From the NCBI GenBank assembly GCA_009775605.1, contig VSPV01000118.1:1-8011 (forward strand): DNA of 8,011 bases, in the 5' to 3' direction. Of this stretch, positions 1-6,969 are shown piece after piece (the first letter of the stretch is position 1; each line of letters begins with the position of its first letter). Both the position numbers and the translations under genes were made by a program. The DNA comes from Paramuribaculum sp. (GTDB lineage: Bacteria; Bacteroidota; Bacteroidia; Bacteroidales; Muribaculaceae). Under the pieces are notes generated by a model that saw only the letters and a list, made by a program, of their open reading frames with translations, ran no database searches and was not told the DNA's origin.

Positions 1-1
1 G

Positions 2-70
2 TCATCAACCGCACTTCAGGCAGCCCTTTAACTCATTCCCGTAAATATCAGCTCAGCTCCCCTTGCAGCT
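2..70 (+). other. In-frame N-terminal remnant of the methyltransferase, interrupted by TAA
   Basis: The frame of the downstream methyltransferase continues upstream of its first start codon. After a TAA at 29-31 it reads L-I-P-V-N-I-S-S-A-P-L-A-A-V and joins directly to the called protein. Before the stop it reads S-S-T-A-L-Q-A-A-L. In relatives of this family the N-terminus typically reads A-L-Y-L-I-P-V, the first beta strand of the SAM-binding domain, so the stop replaces the Tyr codon (TAC or TAT to TAA, one base). The other two frames do not give this motif, so a nonsense change fits better than a frameshift. Whether it is a real mutation or a sequence error cannot be told here. Base 1 is a G and could be the end of an ATG just outside the window, but this is speculation. 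Confidence 0.7.
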
Positions 71-718
71 GTGATGCCGCAGGAAAACATAGAGACCGCG
101 CGCCGGATAAAACATTTCATTGTGGAGAACGTGCGCACGGCGCGCCGCTTTCTCAAGGCTGCCGACCCCGCCATAGACATTGACTCCATCACCTTCACCG
201 AACTGAGCGAGCACACGCCTGAAAGCGAGGTTCCCGCCATGCTCTCCCCGATAGAGGCCGGAGAGGCCGTGGGCGTGATGTCGGAAGCCGGATGCCCGGC
301 GGTGGCCGATCCCGGCGCCCTTGCCGTGGCCGAGGCGCAGCGACGCGGCATGCGCGTGGTGCCACTTGTGGGGCCGTCGAGCCTGCTCCTTGCCCTGATG
401 GGCTCAGGATTCAACGGACAGTCGTTTGCCTTTCTGGGCTATCTGCCGTTCGAGGCCTCGAAACGGGCCCGCGCATTCAGCGACATGCAGCGCGACATAA
501 TGCACCGCCGCCAGACCCAGATTTTCATCGAGACCCCCTACCGCAACAACAAGCTCATAGCCGAGCTGTGCCGCCGCATGCCGGCTGAAATGCTGCTCTG
601 CGTGGCCTCCGACCTCACGGGCCCCGATGAAAAAATCACAACCATGCCGCTGCGCCGGTGGGCGACCGCACGCTACGATTACGACCGCCGTCCCACCGTA
701 TTCCTTCTTTTCAGCTAA
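71..718 (+). CDS. RsmI-like SAM-dependent methyltransferase (tetrapyrrole methylase fold), N-terminus disrupted
   Basis: This is a member of the tetrapyrrole methylase fold family, which includes RsmI, the 16S rRNA cytidine 2'-O-methyltransferase. Seen in the 215-residue product: V-M-S-E-A-G-C-P-A-V-A-D-P-G (about 69-82), matching the RsmI-type S-D-A-G-T-P-x-x-S-D-P-G loop; V-G-P-S-S-x-x-x-A-L-x-x-S-G (about 100-113); F-L-G-Y-L-P (121-126); and F-I-E-T-P-Y-R-N (152-159). It is shorter than canonical RsmI and resembles the roughly 235-residue version common in Bacteroidales, whose target is not certain. The first start is GTG at 71, followed at once by ATG at 74. Neither has the A/T-rich leader seen at other starts in this window, and either would lose about 20 conserved N-terminal residues, including the first strand of the SAM domain. 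The gene may therefore be a pseudogene, poorly active, or correct apart from a base error at 29-31. The stop lies 6 bases before the next gene, suggesting an operon. Confidence 0.8.
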   Translation: MMPQENIETARRIKHFIVENVRTARRFLKAADPAIDIDSITFTELSEHTPESEVPAMLSPIEAGEAVGVMSEAGCPAVADPGALAVAEAQRRGMRVVPLVGPSSLLLALMGSGFNGQSFAFLGYLPFEASKRARAFSDMQRDIMHRRQTQIFIETPYRNNKLIAELCRRMPAEMLLCVASDLTGPDEKITTMPLRRWATARYDYDRRPTVFLLFS

Positions 719-724
719 CTCCCC

Positions 725-1783
725 ATGTCAAAAAAAATCAAATACCGCCCCAACATCCACCAGCCGAGCCTTTTCGACTCTCCTTCGTCGCCGTTCCGCA
801 TTCCGGGACTGGAGCCGGAGAGCCCAGAGGCACACCCTTCAATACGCGATTTCGTGGTGGAGGTGAAAAAAAGGCAGAATGAAAGCAGCGCGGCAGCCGC
901 CGACATGGAACTGGACACCACAGCCCTGCGCCCCGCCGCGGCCCTATCGTTCATAAGCTTCGGCAGCGGCAGCAGCGGAAACTGCGCCTACATAGGCGAC
1001 TCAGAGAGCGGCATACTGATCGACGCGGGAGTTGAACCCGACAAAGTGAAGACGGCCCTGAAAAAAAACGGCCTCTCCATGGACAACGTGAAAGGAATCT
1101 GCCTCACACACGACCACAGCGACCACGTGCGCTATGTCTACACGCTCGTGCGTAAATACCAGCACATCGGCGTGTACTGCACCCCCCGCGTTCTCCAGGG
1201 CCTCCTGCGCCGCCACAGCATATCGCGCCGAATCAAGGACTACCACCGTCCCGTCTACAAGGAATTTCCCTTCAAGGTCGGCAACTTCGAGATAACGCCC
1301 TTCGAAGTGAGCCACGACGGCAGCGACAACGCCGGCTTCTTCATCACATGCGGTGACCACCGCTTCGCCGTGGCCACCGACCTTGGCTGCATCACCGACC
1401 GGGTGGAACATTACATGCGCCAGGCCCACCACATAATGATAGAAAGCAACTACGATGCCGAGATGCTCCGCACAGGCCCCTATCCCATGTATCTCAAAGC
1501 GCGCATCGCAGCCGACACCGGCCACCTTGACAACACCGTGACCGCCTCATTCGTGGCCTCGCTTGCCTCCGGCCCGCTGCGCAACGTGTTTCTGTGCCAC
1601 CTCAGCCACGACAACAACCTCCCGGCCATAGCGCTGCAGTGCGTGCGCACCGCCTTGCTCGACGCCGGGATAGAGGCCGTGGGCGACGCTTCCGGTTCCC
1701 TGCAGGCACGCGGCTGCCGGGTGCAGCTCATGGCTCTTCCACGCTTCGACGCCACCCCACTGATGAAACTGCGGCTGGACTGA
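725..1783 (+). CDS. YycJ/WalJ-type MBL-fold metallohydrolase with N-terminal extension
   Basis: This 352-residue protein is a metallo-beta-lactamase-fold hydrolase of the YycJ/WalJ group, cytoplasmic proteins regarded as exonuclease-like. Seen directly: S-F-G-S-G-S-S-G-N-C (78-87) opens the domain. The metal-binding motif H-D-H-S-D-H is at 129-134, with further candidate ligands at His197 (S-H-D-G), Asp219 (A-T-D-L-G) and His292 (C-H-L-S). The family blocks E-S-N-Y-D (240-244) and G-P-Y-P-x-x-L-K-x-R-I (251-261) are present. All catalytic-site residues appear intact. Family members usually begin almost at the G-S-G-S-S-G-N motif, whereas here about 73 residues precede it. ATG at 725 is preferred because it lies 6 bases after the methyltransferase stop and the added stretch has coding-like third positions. 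The next in-frame ATG (Met61, 905) would still leave 13 residues before the core. The extension contains Q-P-S-L-F-D (13-18), which resembles a beta-clamp-binding peptide; its role is inferred only. It probably shares a transcript with the methyltransferase. Confidence 0.9.
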   Translation: MSKKIKYRPNIHQPSLFDSPSSPFRIPGLEPESPEAHPSIRDFVVEVKKRQNESSAAAADMELDTTALRPAAALSFISFGSGSSGNCAYIGDSESGILIDAGVEPDKVKTALKKNGLSMDNVKGICLTHDHSDHVRYVYTLVRKYQHIGVYCTPRVLQGLLRRHSISRRIKDYHRPVYKEFPFKVGNFEITPFEVSHDGSDNAGFFITCGDHRFAVATDLGCITDRVEHYMRQAHHIMIESNYDAEMLRTGPYPMYLKARIAADTGHLDNTVTASFVASLASGPLRNVFLCHLSHDNNLPAIALQCVRTALLDAGIEAVGDASGSLQARGCRVQLMALPRFDATPLMKLRLD

Positions 1784-1822
1784 CCGCCTCCCCGAAACAA
1801 CCCGGCACTTCCACTCCCTCAT

Positions 1823-1855
1823 TTTAACCATTAGCTTAATCAATATTTAACAATT
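1823..1855 (+). repeat. Pair of short direct repeats TTTAACnATT upstream of the receptor promoter
   Basis: TTTAACCATT (1823-1832) and TTTAACAATT (1846-1855) are direct repeats differing at one base, with starts 23 bp apart. They lie about 30-60 bp upstream of the proposed -7 box, where an activator or repressor could bind. The region is AT-rich, so chance is a serious alternative. No matching regulator gene is in the window. Confidence 0.3.
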
Positions 1856-1883
1856 GCAGGCCCTTAGTGTTAAAAATAATTTC

Positions 1884-1891
1884 TAATTTTG
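1884..1891 (+). promoter_or_regulatory. Putative Bacteroidetes -7 promoter box for the receptor-lipoprotein operon
   Basis: TAATTTTG matches the Bacteroidetes primary sigma factor -7 consensus TAnnTTTG exactly. No clear TTTG lies 19-21 bp upstream: the nearest TTG (1854-1856) is 27 bp away, and the TTAG at 1864-1867, close to the expected position, is a poor match. The promoter may be weak or activator-dependent. Transcription would start near 1897, giving a leader of about 90 nt before the receptor ATG. It is the best candidate in the 206-bp gap between the hydrolase stop and the receptor start. No intrinsic terminator for the upstream genes is visible in that gap. Confidence 0.55.
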
Positions 1892-1899
1892 CATGTGCT

Positions 1900-1934
1900 G
1901 GTGCGTGAGCACCGCCCCATCACTCCCCCGGGAG
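1900..1934 (+). promoter_or_regulatory. Small hairpins in the receptor mRNA leader
   Basis: GGTGC (1900-1904) and GCACC (1909-1913) form a perfect 5-bp stem closing a GTGA loop, which fits the GNRA tetraloop pattern. A second inverted repeat, CTCC (1923-1926) with GGAG (1931-1934), follows. If transcription starts near 1897, the first hairpin sits at the extreme 5' end of the mRNA, where it could affect stability. The segment does not show the core of a known riboswitch class that I can recognise. The remaining leader to the receptor start (1943-1989) is AT-rich and looks unstructured. Confidence 0.4.
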
Positions 1935-1989
1935 GCAATACAGCTTATTTTTAATCCAATCATATCAATTAACAACCTGCATTTCAATT

Positions 1990-4758
1990 ATGAAGAGACT
2001 CATTCTCTTAGCAACAGCTGTCTGGTTGATTTGCTCGGCAGCTTTCGCAGCGCCCGACATCACCTGCACCGGCACGGTTGTCGACGAGCAGAACGAACCG
2101 CTCATCGGCGCCACAGTTAAGGCAGTAGGCACAAAAGCCTCCACAGCCACCAACATCGACGGAGCCTTCAAACTCACCGTCCCCGCCGGCACCAAGACCA
2201 TCCAGATTACATTCGTGGGCTACAAGCCCGTGGATCTTACTCCCGCAGCCAACCTCGGCACCATCACCATGGAGACCGAGGCGCTCATGCTCAATGACGT
2301 GGTGATCACACAGTCGGTGGGCAAAACCCGTGAGACCCCCGTGGCCCTCTCGACCATCAACGCCCAGGAACTCGAATTCAAGCTCGGTAACCAGGAGCTT
2401 CTTGAGGTGCTCAAGACCACTCCCGGTGTCTACACCCGCAGCGAAGGCGGCGGCTGGGGCGACGCCAAGACACGCGTTCGCGGCTTCGAAAGCGAAAATG
2501 TGGCAATGTTAGTAAACGGTATACCCGTCAACGACCAGGAATGGGGCGGCGTCTACATGAGCAACTGGGCCGGCCTCTCCGAGGTCACCTCCTCAATCCA
2601 GACCCAGCGCGGTCTCGGCGCAACCATGCTTTCCACCCCTTCAATCGGCGGTACTATCAATATCACCACACGCACCATCGACGTTGAGAAAGGCGGATCC
2701 GTATGGTACGGAATGGGTAACGACGGCCTTACCCAGTATGGCATCAAACTGTCTACCGGCATGATGAAAAACGGCTGGGCCGTGACAGTGCTCGGAAGCC
2801 GCAAATACGGCGAAGGCTATATTCAGGGAACTGACCGCGACGCCTACAACTGGTTTGTCAATGTAACCAAGCGCATCAACGACCGCCATCAGGTAGGCTT
2901 CACAGGCTTCGGCTCACCCCAGTGGCACTACAACCGCAATTACAACAACGGTCTGTCCATTCTCGGATGGCAGGGTGTACGCAACTATATGAAAGGGGAA
3001 TCGCCCTACCGTTACAATCCCACCTTTGGCTACTATAACGGGCAGCCCTATAACTATCAGCGCAACAAATACCACAAACCGCAGCTGGCAATCAACCACA
3101 TCTGGCAGATTGACGACAAATCGTCGCTCTCTTCCTCAATCTACGCATCCATCACATCAGGCGGCGGCCGCGACGGCATAACACGCACCACCTACGGCCC
3201 CGACGGAAAGCAGCAGACCTACTCGTGGTATGGCACAAACTCCAACGAAGGAACCCTCACCACCGACTGGCGCACCCCCGAAGGCTACTTCGACTACGAC
3301 GCAATCGAGGAAATGAACGCCAAATCCACCACAGGCTCCAACATGGCACTTGTATTCAAAGAAAACAGCCATGAGACTTACGGCCTCATATCGTCGTACA
3401 AACGCGATTTCGACATGCGCAACGGCGACAAAATCAAGCTCACGGCCGGTATCGACTTCCGCTACTATATCGGCCATCACAAGACCGAAATCCAGGACCT
3501 CTTCGGCGGTGAATATTATATTGACGACACCAACCGCAAGAAAGTACAGCCCTACAACAACGCGACCCACAATAACACAATGACCGACTGGGTTTACGCA
3601 AAACTTCAGGTAGGCGATATCGTAAACCGCAATTATGACGGATTCACCGCACAGGAAGGCATATATGCTCAGGGCGAGTACACCCTCCTCGACAAGAAAC
3701 TCAACCTTGTGCTTGCCGGAGCCTTAAACAACAACACCTACTGGCGTAAGGACTTCTATTATTACGATGCCGCCCACGCACGTTCGGCAACAAAGAACTT
3801 CATGGGAGGAACAATCAAAGGCGGAGCCAACTACAACATTGACCGTCACAACAACGTGTTCTTCAACACCGGTTTCATAAGCCGCGCTCCGTTCTTCAGC
3901 AACGGTGTGTTCCTTTCCGCCCAGACATCCAATATCACTAACCCCGACTCGCGCAACGAGAAGACCTTCTCTTTCGAACTCGGTTACGGATACCATTCAC
4001 CGATACTTGCTGTGGACGTCAATGCCTACTATACCAAATGGATGGACAAGACCATGTCGAAAGGCGACCAGATTGACCCCGCCACAGCCAAAGACGGTTC
4101 GAATTACTATTACTTCTCCATGGCAGGTGTCGACGCACGCCACATGGGCATCGAGGTTTCCGCAAAAGTTAAGCCCGTACGCTGGTTTGAATTCGACGCC
4201 ATGCTCTCCCTCGGAGACTGGCAGTGGGACTCCAACGCCCTCGGTTATTTCTACAATCAGAACGGACAGCCTCTGTCGAGCCTCAATGGTACGATTGCCT
4301 CCGACGGCATCATGGGTGAGAACCACCTCCATGCCACCCTCGACCAGAAAGGCGTGAAAGTCGGAGGTTCGGCCCAGACCACAACCTCATTCGGCGCCAC
4401 ATTCCGTCCCTTCAAGGGAATGCGCCTCAGTGCCGACTGGACCGCATTCTTCCGCACCTACTCCGACATCTACATCTCATCCAGCAGCTTCAAAGGTACA
4501 ACCAACGGCGAAATAATCAAGGCCGGTACGCCCTGGAGAATTCCATGGGGCAACACACTTGATGTAAGTGCAAGCTACCGCTTCAAACTCGGAGGTCTCG
4601 ACGCCACAATCTACGGCAACGTGAACAACCTCTGCAACTACAACTACGTCACCCAGTGCCAGACCCCCACAGGCGACATAGGCACATGGCGCAACGCAAA
4701 CCGTCTGTTCTACTCATTCGGACGCACCTACAGCCTCAAGCTCAAAGTTAACTTCTAA
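1990..4758 (+). CDS. TonB-dependent outer membrane receptor with carboxypeptidase-like N-terminal domain
   Basis: This is a 922-residue outer membrane active transporter, expected to use TonB/ExbBD energy to import a ligand. Residues 1-20 are a signal peptide (K-R, hydrophobic core, A-A-F-A cleavage region). A carboxypeptidase D regulatory-like domain follows (about 24-90: T-G-T-V-V-D-E-Q-N-E-P-L-I-G-A-T-V, then N-I-D-G-A-F and F-V-G-Y). D-V-V-I-T (103-107) is a TonB-box-like stretch. The plug covers about 112-229, with L-L-E-V-L-K-T-T-P-G-V (137-147), R-V-R-G-F (162-166), V-N-G-I-P-V-N-D (175-182) and the closing G-G-T-I-N-I-T-T (220-227). The rest is barrel, rich in Tyr and Asn, with a G-S-P-Q-W-H block common in Bacteroidetes receptors and a C-terminal Phe that suits BAM recognition. 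It is not an obvious SusC, because the partner lipoprotein is not SusD-like and no glycan-degrading enzyme is linked. The ATG has an AATT leader, typical of the phylum. The lipoprotein gene begins 21 bases downstream. The ligand is unknown. Confidence 0.93.
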   Translation: MKRLILLATAVWLICSAAFAAPDITCTGTVVDEQNEPLIGATVKAVGTKASTATNIDGAFKLTVPAGTKTIQITFVGYKPVDLTPAANLGTITMETEALMLNDVVITQSVGKTRETPVALSTINAQELEFKLGNQELLEVLKTTPGVYTRSEGGGWGDAKTRVRGFESENVAMLVNGIPVNDQEWGGVYMSNWAGLSEVTSSIQTQRGLGATMLSTPSIGGTINITTRTIDVEKGGSVWYGMGNDGLTQYGIKLSTGMMKNGWAVTVLGSRKYGEGYIQGTDRDAYNWFVNVTKRINDRHQVGFTGFGSPQWHYNRNYNNGLSILGWQGVRNYMKGESPYRYNPTFGYYNGQPYNYQRNKYHKPQLAINHIWQIDDKSSLSSSIYASITSGGGRDGITRTTYGPDGKQQTYSWYGTNSNEGTLTTDWRTPEGYFDYDAIEEMNAKSTTGSNMALVFKENSHETYGLISSYKRDFDMRNGDKIKLTAGIDFRYYIGHHKTEIQDLFGGEYYIDDTNRKKVQPYNNATHNNTMTDWVYAKLQVGDIVNRNYDGFTAQEGIYAQGEYTLLDKKLNLVLAGALNNNTYWRKDFYYYDAAHARSATKNFMGGTIKGGANYNIDRHNNVFFNTGFISRAPFFSNGVFLSAQTSNITNPDSRNEKTFSFELGYGYHSPILAVDVNAYYTKWMDKTMSKGDQIDPATAKDGSNYYYFSMAGVDARHMGIEVSAKVKPVRWFEFDAMLSLGDWQWDSNALGYFYNQNGQPLSSLNGTIASDGIMGENHLHATLDQKGVKVGGSAQTTTSFGATFRPFKGMRLSADWTAFFRTYSDIYISSSSFKGTTNGEIIKAGTPWRIPWGNTLDVSASYRFKLGGLDATIYGNVNNLCNYNYVTQCQTPTGDIGTWRNANRLFYSFGRTYSLKLKVNF

Positions 4759-4779
4759 CCGACACCCAACCACACAACA

Positions 4780-6804
4780 ATGAAAAGACATATAAACAAG
4801 CTGCTGCTTCTCGGAGGCTTCGCGCTCGCGCTCTCATCGTGCGACGACAACTCGTGGAACGACAAGCTCCCCGGCTTCGAGGAACCCGAACCCTCCCAGG
4901 TAGAAAGCATAGATTATACACTCACCGCCAACGACTACAAACTTGTGGCCGCCAACTCCGCAAACAAGGCTTTGGCAGGCAGTGACAAAGCCAAGGCTCT
5001 CGCAGCCGTAGGCACCCAGGGTTATTTCTCCGACGAAATTCCCGCCGCCGATTACATTCCCGGATTGCTCAACGACTATAAGTTCCAGTATTTCACGCTT
5101 GAAAACGGTTCGGCTATGAATATCACCTACAGAACCGCGACAGCGCTCCCCGAGGAAATCAAAGCCATAGCCGCAGCCGAGAAATACACCGTCAACGAGG
5201 CCGACTACCAGAGCGTATGGAAAAGCGACGAGGACTACACCCTTTCCTTCGCTCCCTCACATACAGCCGCAAAATCGCTGCCCGGCATCCTGAAGGCTAA
5301 ATTCCCCGATGCCGTTGCCGATGACTATGTGATTGTGAACTACAACACATCCAGCACCGACCCGGTGTTCAACACCCCTGACGAACCCGCTTTCGAACTT
5401 TCAAACGTTCTCGGCTCGATTGCCAAAGGCAACAATGTGGAAATCAACGGCTACGTGGCCGCTGTCTCCACTCAGGGTCCGGTGGTAGTGGACGCCTCCG
5501 GCTCTGTATTCGCCTACCTGCCTACCAATAACTCCGCCCTCAAAGTCGGAGACCAGGTTACAATCGACGCTACCATCGATTCCTACAACTATGGATTCCA
5601 GGTGAAGAGAAACACCGATGTAACCGTGAAAGGCACCCAGACCGTAACTTATCCCGCGGCCAAGACATGGACCGGAGCTGAAATTGACAAGTTTGCAGCC
5701 GATGTCACAGCAAAAGACGCAGCTCCTTTCTCACCGATCTATTCCAAATTCACCGGCAAGGTGGTTGTAGATGGAACGTATACTAACATAGTTCTTGAAG
5801 GAACCGATGTAAAACTCAGCGCATACGGCGCCACCGATGCCGTGAAGGCCGCTCTCACTGAAGGAGCTACTGTAAGCCTCGAAGGCTATGTGATGGCTTA
5901 TGTCAAAAAGAATAAAATTCTGAACGTAATCGTAACCAAAATCGGCGAGTCTTCCATCAGCACTCTCGCCGCCGCTGCTTCCCGTGCCGTAGTAACTGTT
6001 CCCTCGGTCAATGAGAACGCTGTCTACAAGTTCGACGGCTCGGACTGGGCCGCAGCTCCGTCAACCGTGATTCTCTCCCACGCCGACTATCAGGCAATGG
6101 GTCAGAGCCATGACAACTTCTCCGGCGACGTTCCCAGCAACTACATGCCTATAATGCTGAAAAACCGCTTCCCCTACGCCGATACTGACGATACAATGTT
6201 TGTGGCTTACTACTATTATGACTCAAGCTCAAAAACCACAACAACCCGCTGCGACCAGTATCTCTACAACGGAACCGAATGTACTCTCAACGACGGCATC
6301 GTCACTGAGACAGCACAGTTCGTGAAATCCAACGGCAAATGGAACTACGACCCCTCGATGGTCATCACGCTGCCTTATGGAAAAGGCGTGGCTATCTCCA
6401 CACTGTACTTCCAGACATGCGTTGACTGGGTTCGCGACAATGTGACTGATGGAGCGGCTTATATCTCAAGCTACGGCAACAACGAATATTACTGCGGCAC
6501 GTCGGCCTACCAGGGCAATGTGGACATGCGGCCCGGTTCGGCAAAAGAAGCCTATGCCGGATATGCTTCAATGAGCGACGACGAAGTCATGGCTCTTATG
6601 AAAAAACGCTTCGAGACCGAAGTGATGCCTGGAGCTCTCGCAATTCTTCACCCCGACATGAAGCCCATTGACGGAATAGACGTGACAGTTACAATCAACT
6701 TCTATTATTATACCGCCGACCGCAAGACTCTTCCCGCAACCGTGGTGTACAAGGTAACCGCACCTGCCACATTTGAATTTGTATCCTGCACCTGGAACGA
6801 CTGA
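4780..6804 (+). CDS. Modular surface lipoprotein with OB-fold-like domains, partner of the receptor
   Basis: I do not recognise a named family for the whole 674-residue protein. Residues 1-20 are a lipoprotein signal with lipobox L-S-S-C and lipidated Cys21. D-D-N follows, and such acidic residues after Cys are associated with surface export in Bacteroidetes. Three related stretches are visible (about 46-118, 136-192 and 429-487). Each begins near an A-N/A/H-D-Y motif, continues to L-P-G-I-L-K or Y-(I/M)-P-(G/I)-(L/M)-L-(K/N), and copies 2 and 3 then share (K/R)-F-P and a Tyr-rich strand. Between copies 2 and 3 lie two OB-fold-like domains (about 204-285 with I-N-G-Y-V...V-V-V-D-A-S-G-S...V-G-D-Q-V, and about 318-388 with F-T-G-K-V...L-E-G-Y-V), then an Ala-rich linker (396-400). 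The C-terminal part (about 500-674) is aromatic-rich and repeats an N/D-G-x-W...P-S-x-V-I motif also seen at 419-431. It probably helps the adjacent receptor capture its ligand; this rests on gene position only. The operon ends at the terminator downstream. Confidence 0.85.
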   Translation: MKRHINKLLLLGGFALALSSCDDNSWNDKLPGFEEPEPSQVESIDYTLTANDYKLVAANSANKALAGSDKAKALAAVGTQGYFSDEIPAADYIPGLLNDYKFQYFTLENGSAMNITYRTATALPEEIKAIAAAEKYTVNEADYQSVWKSDEDYTLSFAPSHTAAKSLPGILKAKFPDAVADDYVIVNYNTSSTDPVFNTPDEPAFELSNVLGSIAKGNNVEINGYVAAVSTQGPVVVDASGSVFAYLPTNNSALKVGDQVTIDATIDSYNYGFQVKRNTDVTVKGTQTVTYPAAKTWTGAEIDKFAADVTAKDAAPFSPIYSKFTGKVVVDGTYTNIVLEGTDVKLSAYGATDAVKAALTEGATVSLEGYVMAYVKKNKILNVIVTKIGESSISTLAAAASRAVVTVPSVNENAVYKFDGSDWAAAPSTVILSHADYQAMGQSHDNFSGDVPSNYMPIMLKNRFPYADTDDTMFVAYYYYDSSSKTTTTRCDQYLYNGTECTLNDGIVTETAQFVKSNGKWNYDPSMVITLPYGKGVAISTLYFQTCVDWVRDNVTDGAAYISSYGNNEYYCGTSAYQGNVDMRPGSAKEAYAGYASMSDDEVMALMKKRFETEVMPGALAILHPDMKPIDGIDVTVTINFYYYTADRKTLPATVVYKVTAPATFEFVSCTWND

Positions 6805-6835
6805 TTACCGTTATAGGTAACTAAGCAATAGTTTG

Positions 6836-6881
6836 AACAGCGCCATGCCGACATCTTTTCCGGCATGGCGTTGTTGTTTTT
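6836..6881 (+). terminator. Rho-independent terminator of the receptor-lipoprotein operon
   Basis: CGCCATGCCG (6841-6850) and CGGCATGGCG (6861-6870) form a perfect 10-bp stem with a 10-nt loop. The stem can extend by 5 more pairs (6836-6840 with 6871-6875, one G-U). It is followed by the T-rich tract TTGTTGTTTTT ending at 6881. The reverse strand lacks a comparable T tract after the stem, so the terminator works in the + direction. It starts about 30 bases after the lipoprotein stop and separates that operon from the transporter unit. Confidence 0.92.
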
Positions 6882-6917
6882 AATACCCGGAACGACACTC
6901 CATTATGCCGCCGCGGA

Positions 6918-6949
6918 TTTGCCGGAACGCGGGATTTTGGGTAAATTTG
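6918..6949 (+). promoter_or_regulatory. Bacteroidetes promoter for the formate/nitrite transporter gene
   Basis: TTTG at 6918-6921 and TAAATTTG at 6942-6949 match the -33 and -7 consensus (TTTG and TAnnTTTG) with a 20-bp spacer, the expected distance. Transcription would start near 6955, leaving a leader of about 15 nt before the ATG at 6970. The promoter also fixes the gene start, because an in-frame ATG at 6865 lies inside the preceding terminator and upstream of this promoter. Confidence 0.85.
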
Positions 6950-6969
6950 CGCCAAAATCAGAGAGATAT

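Noticed and set aside
1001..1525. Minus-strand open frame opposite the MBL hydrolase
   Set aside because: It lies entirely within a conserved + strand gene whose catalytic motifs are intact, and its predicted protein shows no recognisable domain.
1784..1822. Terminator after the MBL hydrolase
   Set aside because: No inverted repeat followed by a T tract is present here; the ATTTT at 1821-1825 has no stem before it.
1892..1989. Possible cobalamin, TPP or SAM riboswitch in the receptor leader
   Set aside because: The leader is short, about 90 nt, and I could not find the conserved cores expected for these classes. Only simple hairpins are visible.
1893..2120. Short + strand open frame across the receptor leader and signal peptide region
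   Set aside because: It overlaps the receptor start in another frame, its product has no domain, and the receptor frame is clearly the coding one.
3157..3570. Minus-strand open frame opposite the receptor barrel
   Set aside because: Its low-complexity Val/Gly/Ala-rich product reflects complementary codons of the receptor. No promoter or start context supports it.
4780..6804. The lipoprotein as a SusD homologue
   Set aside because: It lacks the helical TPR-rich composition of SusD and is instead rich in beta-strand-like segments with OB-fold-like patterns and repeats.
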